64,000 nt of DNA from Alkalibacillus silvisoli (GTDB taxonomy: Bacteria; Bacillota; Bacilli; Bacillales; Alkalibacillaceae), in contig NZ_BAAACZ010000009.1 of the NCBI RefSeq assembly GCF_039521975.1, positions 434,001 to 498,000 of the forward strand, in the 5' to 3' direction. The stretch's first letter is position 1, and each line of letters begins with the position of its first letter. Below the pieces are notes generated by a model. That model did no database searches and was not told the DNA's origin. It was given only the letters and a program-made list of their open reading frames with translations. Shown here piece by piece: positions 17,164 through 26,834 of this stretch. The position numbers and the translations under genes were made by a program.

Positions 17164-17997
17164 ATGAAAACGACAAAAATGTTGAGTCAAAAGAAACAGA
17201 ATGGTGAAAATTTAGCTATGATTACTGCTTACGATTACCCGTCTGCTAAACTATGTGAACAAGCTGGTGCTGATTTATTATTAGTAGGTGATTCATTAGG
17301 AATGGTTGTATTAGGCTATTCCTCAACGATTCCCGTTACGATTGATGATATGATTCATCATGGAAAGGCAGTTCGTCGTGGAGCACCCAATACATTTACT
17401 GTTGTGGATATGCCATTTATGTCATTTAATGTTTCAATGGAACAGACGCTAATGAATGCTAAAAAAATGTTTCAAGAAATTGAACCAGCAGCGTTAAAAA
17501 TCGAAGGTGGACAAGAGGTTACAGAAGTAGTTAGCAGTTTAACTGAAGCTGGGATTCCGATTGTCGGCCATATCGGATTAACACCTCAGACTGTCAACGT
17601 GTTAGGCGGTTACCGTGTTCAAGGTAAATCGGAAAAAGAGGCTAATAAGTTGATTGAAGACGCAAAAGAAGTTCAAGGTGCAGGGGCTGTTGCTTTAGTT
17701 TTAGAATGTGTTCCAGCACCTTTAGCAGAGATTATTACAGAAGAACTTGACATTCCAACAATTGGAATTGGTGCAGGTGCATCTTGTGATGGACAAGTGT
17801 TAGTTTATCATGATCTATTACAATATGGCGTTGAACGATTGCCTAAATTTGTAAAGTCATATACTGATTTGAACGAATTAACAACTCATGCATTAGCAAG
17901 TTATGTACAAGATGTAAAAGACAACCAGTTTCCACAAGAAGAGCATACTTATTCAATAAATGAAGATACATTAAAGGGGTTATATGGCAAGTCATGA
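17164..17997 (+). CDS. panB: Ketopantoate hydroxymethyltransferase
   Basis: First committed step of pantothenate synthesis: transfers a hydroxymethyl group from methylene-THF to 2-oxoisovalerate. 277 residues, TIM-barrel. Motifs: ITAYDYPSAKLCEQAG, LLVGDSLGMVVLGY, HGKAVRRGA, KIEGG and GHIGLTPQ. Ends in a 4 nt overlap with panC, starting the panBCD unit. Confidence 0.97.
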   Translation: MKTTKMLSQKKQNGENLAMITAYDYPSAKLCEQAGADLLLVGDSLGMVVLGYSSTIPVTIDDMIHHGKAVRRGAPNTFTVVDMPFMSFNVSMEQTLMNAKKMFQEIEPAALKIEGGQEVTEVVSSLTEAGIPIVGHIGLTPQTVNVLGGYRVQGKSEKEANKLIEDAKEVQGAGAVALVLECVPAPLAEIITEELDIPTIGIGAGASCDGQVLVYHDLLQYGVERLPKFVKSYTDLNELTTHALASYVQDVKDNQFPQEEHTYSINEDTLKGLYGKS

Positions 17998-18869
17998 AAA
18001 CTATCAAAACCATTGATTCGATGCGACAAACTAAAAAAGGATTTCATGAATCTAATAAATCAATAGGCTTTGTACCGACTATGGGATCATTACACGAAGG
18101 CCATTTGTCATTAATTAGAAGAGCGAGAGAAGAAAACGAAATCGTTATTGTTAGTATCTTTGTTAATCCACTACAATTTAACCAATCACATGATCTAGAG
18201 CAATATCCGCGGAATTTTAAACGGGATGAACAGTTGTTAATGAATGAAGATGTAGACTACGTTTTTTATCCTACTAAGGAGGAGATGTATCCTAATTCGT
18301 TATCAGTTGATTTGAATTTAAGTAAACGTAAAGATGTGTTATGTGGTGCTACAAGACCAGGTCATTTTGAAGGTGTGTTAACAGTATTAACGAAATTATT
18401 TAATATTATTGCACCTAACCGTGTTTACTTTGGATTAAAAGATGCACAACAAGTAGCTGTTGTTGATGGTCTTATTAAAGATTTAAACTTCGACATTGAG
18501 TTAATTCCAGTACCAACTGTTCGTGAATCTGATGGATTAGCGATGAGTAGTCGAAATGTTAACTTGCTTAAAGAGGAGAAAGAGGAATCACACTATCTTT
18601 ATCAAGCACTCCTAAAGGGAAAAGGTGTTGTAGAAGAAGGCGATTGGAGTAGAGAACAAGTTATATCAACTGTTCAATCAGAATTAGAACATCATTTATC
18701 TGGTGAGGTCGATTATGTTGATTGTTTAACATATCCTGAATTATCAAGTGAAATTTCAAAAATTCATGATATAATAATTGCGGTTGCTATTAACTATAAA
18801 CAGGCTAGGTTAATTGATAACATAATCTTAAAACCTTCAGGAGAAGTTAAATATAGGAGTGAACCATAA
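17994..18869 (+). CDS. panC: Pantothenate synthetase
   Basis: ATP-dependent condensation of pantoate and beta-alanine. 291 residues. HIGH-like nucleotide motif VPTMGSLHEGHLSLI near residue 28-42; SIFVNPLQFN; GVLTVLTKLFNI; YFGLKDAQQ; and the KMSKS-like AMSSRN. Coupled to panB (ATGA overlap) and to panD (TAATG). Confidence 0.97.
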   Translation: MKTIKTIDSMRQTKKGFHESNKSIGFVPTMGSLHEGHLSLIRRAREENEIVIVSIFVNPLQFNQSHDLEQYPRNFKRDEQLLMNEDVDYVFYPTKEEMYPNSLSVDLNLSKRKDVLCGATRPGHFEGVLTVLTKLFNIIAPNRVYFGLKDAQQVAVVDGLIKDLNFDIELIPVPTVRESDGLAMSSRNVNLLKEEKEESHYLYQALLKGKGVVEEGDWSREQVISTVQSELEHHLSGEVDYVDCLTYPELSSEISKIHDIIIAVAINYKQARLIDNIILKPSGEVKYRSEP

Positions 18870-19252
18870 TGTTTCGTACCATGTTAAATAGTAAAATCCA
18901 TCGTGCAACGGTAACAGAAGCTGACTTAAATTATGTTGGAAGTATTACAATTGATTCTCATATTTTAGAACAAGTCGGCATTTTACCACATGAGAAAGTT
19001 CAAATTGTTAATAATAACAATGGGGAGCGCTTTGAGACATATGTCATTGCTGGAAAGAGGCATAGTGGAGTGATTTGTTTAAATGGTGCAGCTGCTAGAA
19101 GAGTTCAAAAAGGCGATACCGTTATTATAATATCTTACGTCACTTTATCAGATGAAGAACTAGATGGCCACCAACCTAAAATTGCCATTATGGAAGATGA
19201 TAATCAAATTGGTGAAATCATTGTAGAAGAACCGCCCCTTACTGTCTTATAA
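18869..19252 (+). CDS. panD: Aspartate 1-decarboxylase (pyruvoyl enzyme)
   Basis: Makes beta-alanine for pantothenate. 127 residues. Self-cleavage site is visible as YVGS with Gly24-Ser25, giving the pyruvoyl group; the NGAAAR block is conserved. The ATG shares a base with the panC stop. Terminates the birA-panBCD unit. Confidence 0.96.
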   Translation: MFRTMLNSKIHRATVTEADLNYVGSITIDSHILEQVGILPHEKVQIVNNNNGERFETYVIAGKRHSGVICLNGAAARRVQKGDTVIIISYVTLSDEELDGHQPKIAIMEDDNQIGEIIVEEPPLTVL

Positions 19253-19281
19253 CTCCCTTGGTTTTAGGGGGGGGTTATTTT
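19251..19281 (+). terminator. Probable terminator after panD
   Basis: AACTCCC pairs with GGGGGTT (one G-U) and is followed by TATTTTT. It starts at the last base of the panD stop region. The G-run can pair in more than one register, so the exact stem is uncertain. Confidence 0.6.
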
Positions 19282-19333
19282 TCTTTAATCGTTAGTTATT
19301 ACATAATACTTGATTTAAGGAAGGGGGTTAATG

Positions 19334-21994
19334 ATGGACAGGTATGTTGTAGTTGACCTTGAGACAACAGGGCACTCAGTCAAAAAGGGCGATGAGATTA
19401 TTGAAATTGGTGTCGTTGTTGTCGAGGACTCAAAAATAGTAGAAGAATATGCGACAAAAGTTAAACCGACAACAGATATTCCAATGTTCGTATCGAATTT
19501 AACAGGGATTAATGAAGAAGATTTAGTTGATGCCCCATATTTTAATGATATCATTCCTGATTTGCTCCCTATAATTGAAAACAGTTACTTTGTAGCTCAT
19601 CACGTTCATTTTGATTATGAATTTTTAAATGCTGCATTGGAGAGTGAGGGTTATAAACCGCTTAATTGTCCAACAATTGATACGGTTGAATTAGCAAGGA
19701 TTTTATTTCCTAAGGCACCGGGATACAAATTATCTGAGATTACACAGTATTTAGGGATTGATCACTCTTCACCACATAGAGCTCTTTCTGATGCTTATGT
19801 AACAGCTTTATTATGGGTAAAACTTAAGCAAAAACTTCAAGCATTACCGTTGAAAACATTAGAAACCCTAGATCCATTTATTTCGATATTACATAGCCAA
19901 CTTGATGACTGGTTTCAACCATTGTTAGAAAGTAAACGTCATTTATATGATGCATCAAGTAATTTGACCGAACAAAATGGATTAATGATTCAACAAATTT
20001 CAGAGGATAAACAGCTTATTGATCATGATTCTTTTTCTTTTAATGAGGTTATTGAAAATACTTTACGTCTTGGCGATGATGACGTTCGAGAAGGCCAGCT
20101 AGAAATGGCTCATTTAATTTATGAAAAAATGAATCAACAAAAAAATGTTGTCATAGAAGCTGGAGCAGGTTTAGGAAAGACAAAAGCATATTTACTACCT
20201 GCGTGGTATCAAGCCTATGAGAATGGTAAAAAGTCAGTTATTAGCACTAGTACAATTCAATTACAAAATCAAATCGTAAAAGAAGCGGAAAAGTTGTCTT
20301 CTGCAATTAATCAACAAATTAAGATTACGGTTTTAAAAAGCCCTAAACATTATATTAATACTAAACGTTTTAAAATGTATTTAGATCATTTTGATGAGTA
20401 TGAAAATTATGATGCAGTCTTAACGCTTGCGATTATTGTGATCTGGTTAACTGAAACAAAAACGGGTGATATTGACGAATTAAATTTACCATCAAATGGT
20501 GAGAATATTTGGAAGTATGTTAACTGTGATCAGCTCCAATCAAGTGATGATAGTTCCTATTTTCATAAAGCTCTAAACCAATGTGAGAGTTCAGATTTAA
20601 TTGTTGTGAATCATGCTTTTTTAATGACTGATTCTCTTAATGGGTATAATCGGATACCAAGCTTTCATTATGCTATTATTGATGAAGCTCATCATCTTGA
20701 AAATATAACACGAGATCAGTTTTCTAAAGCTTTAAGTTATGTGAGTATTGTTCATTTGTTGCAAGATTTACAAAAGGTTGTTCAAAATGACGCGGTCGAT
20801 CAAGCTAAGTTTTATGCAGATGCGTTTTTTAGATCGGTTTATCAAGCTGTGGAATTTCTGCACAGTGACGATGATTTATTAACTGATACCGGCAGAGCTC
20901 AACTGACAGTCGGAGAAGATTATTTGAATTTAATGTTAAATGGTGAGATTAAAGACCACTTGAATCAATTATTACTAGCCATTAATCACATATTAAATGA
21001 GCTCAAGGGTCGCAAAAACTTAAATCAGTGGACGAAGTTAGTTATTCAGTATGCAATTGACAAACTAAATGAAATGATGAATATTTTTAAGGGATTTTTT
21101 GATTTGTCAACTCAAGATGTACGTTGGATTGAAATCGATCAATATGGAGCTAAAAATGCTGCAACCATACATGTCGAGCCAATTATAGTTAGTGAGCAAT
21201 TAGAAAAGGTTTATGAAAATGCTGATTGCTTTGTATTTACAAGTGCGACAATCCAAACAAACCAATCATATCAGTCATTTTTAGAAGGGACTGGCCTAAA
21301 TGAAGAGACTGAATGTGTAACCTTAGCATCACCATTTAATTTTGATAAGCAAACCAAAATTTTAATCCCTAATAATATCCCCGATGTATCAAAAACTAAG
21401 GTAAATGCTTATACAGCTTATGTTGCTGGTTTTTTAGAGGATTATGTGACTAACGCTGGTCGTAAAGTGTTAGTCTTGTTTACATCGTATGACATGTTGC
21501 GACTTGTTTATAAATATTTAAAAAGATTAAAATCACTCAATCAATACTCAGTCATCGGACAAGGTGTATCAACAGGAAGCCGCGATAAGTTGAAAAAGAT
21601 GTTTGAAACAGAAGAATCCATCATTTTACTGGGTACTAATTCTTTTTGGGAAGGAATCGACTTAACCGATCAAACTTTTAAAACAGTTTGTATGGTGCGA
21701 CTCCCGTTTGAAACACCCAGCAACCCTTTTATGCAGGCAAAAAGTTATGCACTTGAAAAAGAAAACTATAATGTTTTTGAACAATTAGCCTTACCGATAG
21801 CAATACAACGGTTTAGACAAGCTTTTGGTCGAATTATTCGTAGCAAAGATGACCGAGGGGTTTTTATTATTCTTGATCAACGGATTATGAAAAAGGGATA
21901 TGGGAAAAAGTTTATCCAATCACTTCCGAAGACGCCTGTTATTTATGATGACCAAAAAGAGATTATTGAACATGCAAAAAAATGGCTTTCATAA
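19334..21994 (+). CDS. dinG: DinG-type 3'-5' exonuclease / DEAH helicase-like protein
   Basis: 886 residues. The N-terminal DEDDh exonuclease domain (about 1-165) starts with VVVDLETTGHS and contains HHVHFDYEF and the HRALSDA block. A superfamily 2 helicase-like part follows: Walker A AGAGLGKTKAYL near 275, DEAHHLE, and motif VI QRFRQAFGRIIRS near the C-terminus. The Fe-S cysteine cluster of E. coli DinG is not evident, as in the Firmicute form with nuclease activity. Of two adjacent ATGs the second is better spaced from AAGGGGGT. Confidence 0.93.
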   Translation: MDRYVVVDLETTGHSVKKGDEIIEIGVVVVEDSKIVEEYATKVKPTTDIPMFVSNLTGINEEDLVDAPYFNDIIPDLLPIIENSYFVAHHVHFDYEFLNAALESEGYKPLNCPTIDTVELARILFPKAPGYKLSEITQYLGIDHSSPHRALSDAYVTALLWVKLKQKLQALPLKTLETLDPFISILHSQLDDWFQPLLESKRHLYDASSNLTEQNGLMIQQISEDKQLIDHDSFSFNEVIENTLRLGDDDVREGQLEMAHLIYEKMNQQKNVVIEAGAGLGKTKAYLLPAWYQAYENGKKSVISTSTIQLQNQIVKEAEKLSSAINQQIKITVLKSPKHYINTKRFKMYLDHFDEYENYDAVLTLAIIVIWLTETKTGDIDELNLPSNGENIWKYVNCDQLQSSDDSSYFHKALNQCESSDLIVVNHAFLMTDSLNGYNRIPSFHYAIIDEAHHLENITRDQFSKALSYVSIVHLLQDLQKVVQNDAVDQAKFYADAFFRSVYQAVEFLHSDDDLLTDTGRAQLTVGEDYLNLMLNGEIKDHLNQLLLAINHILNELKGRKNLNQWTKLVIQYAIDKLNEMMNIFKGFFDLSTQDVRWIEIDQYGAKNAATIHVEPIIVSEQLEKVYENADCFVFTSATIQTNQSYQSFLEGTGLNEETECVTLASPFNFDKQTKILIPNNIPDVSKTKVNAYTAYVAGFLEDYVTNAGRKVLVLFTSYDMLRLVYKYLKRLKSLNQYSVIGQGVSTGSRDKLKKMFETEESIILLGTNSFWEGIDLTDQTFKTVCMVRLPFETPSNPFMQAKSYALEKENYNVFEQLALPIAIQRFRQAFGRIIRSKDDRGVFIILDQRIMKKGYGKKFIQSLPKTPVIYDDQKEIIEHAKKWLS

Positions 21995-22055
21995 TCATCA
22001 ATGAATTACTAAATAATAGGTCTAGATGTTGATTAAATAATGGATAGGTGTTGGG

Positions 22056-22820
22056 ATGATGGGCTTTTGGGTCAAACTACTAATGATAAGCTTCTTATTA
22101 ACAAACTCAACGATTAGTTCTGTTGCTGAACGCGAATTAATATTTACACCAATTGATTCTGGTGATATGGCTGTGTTACACCTTAATGAGGAAGAAATGT
22201 TTTTGATTAATACAGGGGATGCTAAAAGCTTACCAACTGTAAAAAACACACTAGCTCAATGGCCAGAAAAGACTTTAAAAGGGATTTTAATTACTGCTCC
22301 TAAAGCTGAGAATTGTGGTAATTTAGAGGCTATTTCTTCTGAATGGGAAGTTGATCAAATTTATGTATCTTATGAATCAGAGACGATCTGTGAATTATCA
22401 CACGAGGAGTACAATATATTGTCACTTACAGACCAAAAAGTAATTGCTTTAAGTAATGATTTCTATTTAAAGTATGTTGGAAATAATAATCAAGGTAATA
22501 TTATTTTGTCTAATGAGGTATTTTCAATTTATTGGTATGAAACAGACCAAAAAATTAATGGAGAGCATGATGAGCAAATTCAATTAATTTATGTGCCATC
22601 TTATGCAGATGCTAGTAGTATCAACCGAGAAGAAATTAATCGAATTGATCCACAAATGGCAATTATAAATGAAAAAAATGACCAAAAACGAAATAAACAA
22701 ATTCATGGTCTTTTTCAAGAATCGTGGGTGGAAACTTATTTTTTAAAGAGATTTATTGCTATTCACATTTCTATATATGATAGCGATTATGATGTTTATT
22801 TAGAAAGATTGAATAAGTAA
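22056..22820 (+). CDS. Secreted protein resembling a degenerate ComEC-type metallo-beta-lactamase fold
   Basis: 254 residues with an N-terminal signal sequence (about 1-25). The block FTPIDSGDMAVLHL ... FLINTGD ... LKGILITAPKAENCGN follows the spacing of secreted MBL hydrolases (FLDVGQGDA ... LIDTGG ... LILTHxDxDH) with the HxHxDH metal motif replaced by APKAENCGN. The C-terminus lacks recognisable motifs. If the relation is right the enzyme centre is lost. It occupies the place of the tiny ypmA gene of B. subtilis. Family assignment is inference; the open frame and position are seen. Start is one of two adjacent ATGs. Confidence 0.55.
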   Translation: MMGFWVKLLMISFLLTNSTISSVAERELIFTPIDSGDMAVLHLNEEEMFLINTGDAKSLPTVKNTLAQWPEKTLKGILITAPKAENCGNLEAISSEWEVDQIYVSYESETICELSHEEYNILSLTDQKVIALSNDFYLKYVGNNNQGNIILSNEVFSIYWYETDQKINGEHDEQIQLIYVPSYADASSINREEINRIDPQMAIINEKNDQKRNKQIHGLFQESWVETYFLKRFIAIHISIYDSDYDVYLERLNK

Positions 22821-22824
22821 AGTT

Positions 22825-22868
22825 CTTAAGCGGTTGCAACAGATTTCTGCTGAGTGCAACCGCTTAAG
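22825..22868. repeat. Perfect 14 bp inverted repeat, terminator-like without T-run
   Basis: CTTAAGCGGTTGCA and its exact reverse complement flank a 16 nt loop that itself can pair (CAGA/TCTG). It begins 5 nt after the preceding stop codon. No T-tract follows on either strand, so it may be an RNA 3'-end stabiliser, a weak terminator or a protein site. Confidence 0.7.
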
Positions 22869-23016
22869 TTCATATCACCGGAAAAAAGTATTAAATCTAA
22901 TAAAAATCCCATCTAACTTCAATGTTATAGACGATTCGACTCTCATTAGTGTCATTAGGCTAAAGAAACTAACGCCAAACCTTTCATAAAAAAATGTCTA
23001 AAAATACATAAAAACT

Positions 23017-23025
23017 TGTTATAAT
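23017..23025 (+). promoter_or_regulatory. Extended -10 promoter upstream of ypmB-aspB-asnS
   Basis: TGTTATAAT is a perfect extended -10 (TGn plus consensus TATAAT). No strong -35 is found at 16-18 bp, which is usual for extended -10 promoters. It lies about 50 bp before the ypmB start and would drive ypmB, aspB and asnS. Confidence 0.65.
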
Positions 23026-23077
23026 ATAGAGGGAATGATTAAATAGAGTATGATACTTAAGTAGAGGATGAATATGT

Positions 23078-23596
23078 TTGTCGCTAAAGAAAATATTTAG
23101 CAATAAAATTGTGGTAATCTTATTTAGTGTCTTCGCTTTAATGATGATCATTGGAGTTCTTGTATCCTCATATTTCTATTATGAAATACAAGGAACACAC
23201 AATGATGAACAACAGACGTATATCAATATTGCACTTGATTATTCGCCAATTGAAACTGTTGAAAAAGATTATGCTTACAACGGTGAAGAGGATTATACAG
23301 TTGTTCAAGGAATAGATGAAGATGAACGGTATTATACGTTTGTTCCAAAGAAGGAAGAATTAAATGAAGATGATGTTGAGTGGATACTTGAAGATGAAGG
23401 TATTACAGAAGAAGAATTAATATCAGAATGGCGAAAAGACTGCAGTAATTGTAAGCTATTAAATGTCACCCCAGGTATTATGAATGATCAATTTATTTGG
23501 GAATTAATTTATGAAAATGAAAATCGTATGTACTTTCGAACTTTTTTGTTTGAAACAGGAGAATTATACGATTCGATATCATTCAACAAAAATTAA
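23078..23596 (+). CDS. ypmB: YpmB-like membrane-anchored protein (PepSY/DUF5590 type)
   Basis: 172 residues: short basic N-terminus, one membrane helix (about 12-34), then an extracellular domain with the DEDERYYTFVPKKEEL and GELYDSISF segments. TTG start with AGAGGATG at 7 nt; a nearby ATG is out of frame. Same order ypmB-aspB-asnS as in B. subtilis. Cellular role is not established. The CSNC pair near 128-131 could be a disulfide outside the cell. Confidence 0.82.
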   Translation: MSLKKIFSNKIVVILFSVFALMMIIGVLVSSYFYYEIQGTHNDEQQTYINIALDYSPIETVEKDYAYNGEEDYTVVQGIDEDERYYTFVPKKEELNEDDVEWILEDEGITEEELISEWRKDCSNCKLLNVTPGIMNDQFIWELIYENENRMYFRTFLFETGELYDSISFNKN

Positions 23597-23611
23597 TAAG
23601 GAGCGATACAT

Positions 23612-24793
23612 ATGGAACTAGCAGATCGCGTACAATCGTTAACACCATCTAGCACATTAGCCATTACATCAAAGGCAAAGGCATTAAAGGCAGAAGGACA
23701 TGATGTGATTGGGTTAGGTGCAGGTGAACCAGATTTTAATACACCTTCATATATTTTAGATGCTGCAAAGCAGGCGATGGATGAAGGGAAAACGAAGTAC
23801 ACAGCTTCAGGTGGTCTTCCTGAACTAAAAGAAGCGATTATTAATAAATTTAATAGAGATCAAAATATTGAGTACACCCCTAACGAAATAATCGTAACTA
23901 CAGGTGCTAAGCATGCACTTTATACGTTATTTCAAGTGTTACTTAACCGTGGAGACGAAGTGATCGTTCCAATACCATATTGGGTAAGTTATCCTGAGCA
24001 GATTAAACTTGCAGAAGGACAACCTGTTTATGTCAAAGCTTCTGAAAATAATAGCTTTAAAATCACACCAGATCAATTAGAAGAATCCATTACTGAATAT
24101 ACGAAAGCCGTTGTCATAAACTCACCTAGTAACCCTACAGGTGTTTTGTATACTGAAGAGGAATTAAAAGCTTTGGGAGAAGTAGCATTAAAGCATAATA
24201 TTTTTATTGTTTCAGATGAAATCTATGAAAAGTTAATTTATGGCGAAAAGGAACACACTTCGATTGCACAAATTTCGAGTGAGCTTAAAGATCAAACGAT
24301 TATCATCAATGGTGTAAGTAAATCACATTCAATGACAGGATGGAGAATAGGTTATGCTGCTGGTAATCAAGCGATTATTTCTGCAATGACTAACCTAGCT
24401 TCACACGCAACATCTAACCCAACTTCAATTGCACAGTATGCTGCAGTTGCTGCTTATGAGCACTCTGAGGAGGAAATTGACAAAATGAAGTTGGCTTTTG
24501 ATGAACGCCTTAATAAATTGTATAATTGGTTATTGGAGATTCCAAACTTATCATGCGTTAAGCCAGATGGTGCATTTTACTTATTTCCAAATGTTAAAAC
24601 AATCGTAGAACAATCACCATTTGATTCAGTAGATGAGTGGGTTAAAAAACTTCTTGAAGAAGAGAAGTTAGCAATCGTACCAGGTTCAGGCTTTGGAGCG
24701 GAAGATAATGTCAGGCTATCTTATGCGACATCGTTAGATCAATTAGAAGAAGCAGCAAAAAGATTGAAACGCTTTGTTGAGAAGTATAGTTAG
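23612..24793 (+). CDS. aspB: Aspartate aminotransferase
   Basis: PLP-dependent transamination of aspartate/2-oxoglutarate. 393 residues of fold type I. Substrate/cofactor motifs: GAGEPDF, NSPSNPTG, SDEIYEKL, and the PLP-binding lysine in GVSKSHSMTGWRIGY near residue 236; C-terminal FGAEDNVRLSY includes the substrate arginine. Starts 15 nt after ypmB and ends 11 nt before asnS, so they are co-transcribed. Confidence 0.95.
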   Translation: MELADRVQSLTPSSTLAITSKAKALKAEGHDVIGLGAGEPDFNTPSYILDAAKQAMDEGKTKYTASGGLPELKEAIINKFNRDQNIEYTPNEIIVTTGAKHALYTLFQVLLNRGDEVIVPIPYWVSYPEQIKLAEGQPVYVKASENNSFKITPDQLEESITEYTKAVVINSPSNPTGVLYTEEELKALGEVALKHNIFIVSDEIYEKLIYGEKEHTSIAQISSELKDQTIIINGVSKSHSMTGWRIGYAAGNQAIISAMTNLASHATSNPTSIAQYAAVAAYEHSEEEIDKMKLAFDERLNKLYNWLLEIPNLSCVKPDGAFYLFPNVKTIVEQSPFDSVDEWVKKLLEEEKLAIVPGSGFGAEDNVRLSYATSLDQLEEAAKRLKRFVEKYS

Positions 24794-24804
24794 GAGGAAC
24801 AGTA

Positions 24805-26097
24805 GTGAGAACAACAATCGCAAATGTATACAAACATGTTAATGAAACAGTCACAATTGGTGCGTGGCTACATAATAAACGTTCAAGTGGAAAAATTGCA
24901 TTTCTACAGTTAAGAGATGGTTCTGGATTTATTCAAGCAGTGGTTGCAAAGGCAGCAGTTTCTGAAGAGGTCTTTGAACAATCTAAAAATATTACTCAAG
25001 AGACATCTTTATATGTAACAGGAAAAGTAGTGGAAGATAGCCGCAGCCCGTTAGGTTTTGAATTACAAGTAAGTGATGTAGAAGTAATCCAAGAAGCACT
25101 TGACTATCCCATTACACCTAAGGAACATGGTACAGAGTTTTTAATGGACCATCGTCACTTGTGGTTACGTTCTAAGAAGCAGCATGCCATTATGAAGGTG
25201 CGTAATGAAATTATCCGTTCAACATATGAGTTTTTCAACGAAGAAGGATTTGTTAAAGTTGACCCACCAATTTTAACGGGTGCATCAGCAGAAGGAACGA
25301 CAGAATTATTCCATACGAAATATTTTGATGAGGATGCCTATTTATCACAAAGTGGGCAGCTATACTTAGAAGCGGCTGCTATGGCATTAGGTCGTGTTTT
25401 CTCTTTTGGACCGACATTTAGAGCTGAAAAATCTAAAACGAGAAGGCATTTAATAGAGTTCTGGATGATTGAGCCTGAAATGGCATTTATGGACCATGAT
25501 GAAAGTCTTCAGCTACAAGAAGAGTATGTAGCATATGTCGTTCAATCTGTGCTTAAAAACTGTAAAATAGAATTAGAAACTTTAGAGCGTGACACAACTC
25601 AATTAGAAAAGATTAAAGCACCATTCCCGAGAATCACCTATACAGATGCAATTAATTACTTAAATGAACAAGGCTATGACGATATTAAGTGGGGAGATGA
25701 CTTTGGAGCACCACATGAAACAGCAATTGCTGAAGCATACGATAAACCAGTATTTATAACGCATTTTCCAGTTGAGATTAAATCTTTCTACATGAAACCA
25801 GACCCAGATAATCCTGATGTGGCTTTATGTGCAGATTTAATTGCTCCAGAAGGTTATGGTGAAATTATCGGTGGCTCTGAGCGTATTGATGATTATGAAC
25901 TAATGGCCAAGCGATATAATGAGCATGAACTAGATGGTCCTGCTTATGAGTGGTATTTACAATTACGTCAATATGGTTCAGTACCACACTCAGGTTTTGG
26001 TCTTGGTTTAGAGCGTACTGTGGCTTGGATTACAGGAATTGAGCATATTCGTGAGACGATTCCATTCCCACGCTTACTAAATCGTTTATACCCATAA
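24805..26097 (+). CDS. asnS: Asparaginyl-tRNA synthetase
   Basis: Class II aminoacyl-tRNA synthetase. 430 residues: N-terminal OB-fold anticodon domain (about 15-95), catalytic core with motif 2 FRAEKSKTRRHLIEF and motif 3 GFGLGLERTVAW. GTG start preceded by TAGGAGGAAC. No T-box-like leader is seen between aspB and asnS. Paired with aspB, which supplies aspartate for asparagine synthesis. Confidence 0.97.
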   Translation: MRTTIANVYKHVNETVTIGAWLHNKRSSGKIAFLQLRDGSGFIQAVVAKAAVSEEVFEQSKNITQETSLYVTGKVVEDSRSPLGFELQVSDVEVIQEALDYPITPKEHGTEFLMDHRHLWLRSKKQHAIMKVRNEIIRSTYEFFNEEGFVKVDPPILTGASAEGTTELFHTKYFDEDAYLSQSGQLYLEAAAMALGRVFSFGPTFRAEKSKTRRHLIEFWMIEPEMAFMDHDESLQLQEEYVAYVVQSVLKNCKIELETLERDTTQLEKIKAPFPRITYTDAINYLNEQGYDDIKWGDDFGAPHETAIAEAYDKPVFITHFPVEIKSFYMKPDPDNPDVALCADLIAPEGYGEIIGGSERIDDYELMAKRYNEHELDGPAYEWYLQLRQYGSVPHSGFGLGLERTVAWITGIEHIRETIPFPRLLNRLYP

Positions 26098-26102
26098 ATA
26101 AG

Positions 26103-26133
26103 AGGATGACTCATTTGTTTGAGTCATCTTTTC
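26103..26133 (+). terminator. Terminator after asnS
   Basis: The 9 bp stem GATGACTCA / TGAGTCATC (6 nt loop) is followed by TTTTC, starting 6 nt after the stop codon. Confidence 0.9.
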
Positions 26134-26159
26134 TATTCGAGTCTTAAGGGAGTGATGGT

Positions 26160-26819
26160 ATGCACTTACCGTTTTCTTATCAAAAGTTATTAACAGAACA
26201 GATTAATATTCCAAGTAAATTAATAAACGATTATAATGGATTAGATTTAAATGAAGAAGATCTAATGGTCATCCTACAAATTTTGAATTTACAAAAGTAT
26301 GGTGAATTATTACCATCATTTGAACTAATTGCTAAAAATATGACGATTAATGCAAATGAAGTTGCCAATGTACTTAAGAAATTAAGAAATAAAAATTACT
26401 TACAAATTGAACAGTTAACAGATGAAGCAAATGCACAACATGAATGGTATTCACTATCACCTTTGTTTGAAGCGTTGTATGATGTTGAAAAAGAGTCGTC
26501 AAAAGAGGAAGAAGGAAAGCTATTTCAGCTTTTTGAACAAGAATTTGCCCGCACATTATCACCAATCGAAATCGAAACAATCAGTTATTGGCTAGATGAA
26601 GATCAATTCAAACCACCTCTAATTAAAGCAGCATTGCGTGAGTCTGTTTTAATGGGGAAGCTCAACTTCCGTTATATTGACCGCATATTAAACGAATGGA
26701 AGAAAAAAGGGGTTCGTTCGGTAAAAGATGTAAAGCAATCATCTCAAAACAATCAGGAAGTACAAGCACCTAAAGAGAAAAGGGACACATCTGTTTATTA
26801 TAATTGGTTAGAAGAATAG
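26160..26819 (+). CDS. dnaD: DNA replication initiation protein DnaD
   Basis: Primosomal protein that helps load the replicative helicase at oriC and restart sites. 219 residues: N-terminal winged-helix domain (about 1-100) and C-terminal DnaB_2/DnaD domain (about 120-185) ending in the conserved YYNWLEE tail. ATG with AAGGGAGTG upstream. Followed by nth and ypoC, the fixed Bacillus order. Confidence 0.95.
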   Translation: MHLPFSYQKLLTEQINIPSKLINDYNGLDLNEEDLMVILQILNLQKYGELLPSFELIAKNMTINANEVANVLKKLRNKNYLQIEQLTDEANAQHEWYSLSPLFEALYDVEKESSKEEEGKLFQLFEQEFARTLSPIEIETISYWLDEDQFKPPLIKAALRESVLMGKLNFRYIDRILNEWKKKGVRSVKDVKQSSQNNQEVQAPKEKRDTSVYYNWLEE

Positions 26820-26834
26820 AGGGGGAGAAGAAAG

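Noticed and set aside
24785..24804. T-box or attenuator before asnS
   Set aside because: Only 11 bases separate aspB and asnS, and nothing before ypmB shows specifier-loop or T-box consensus.
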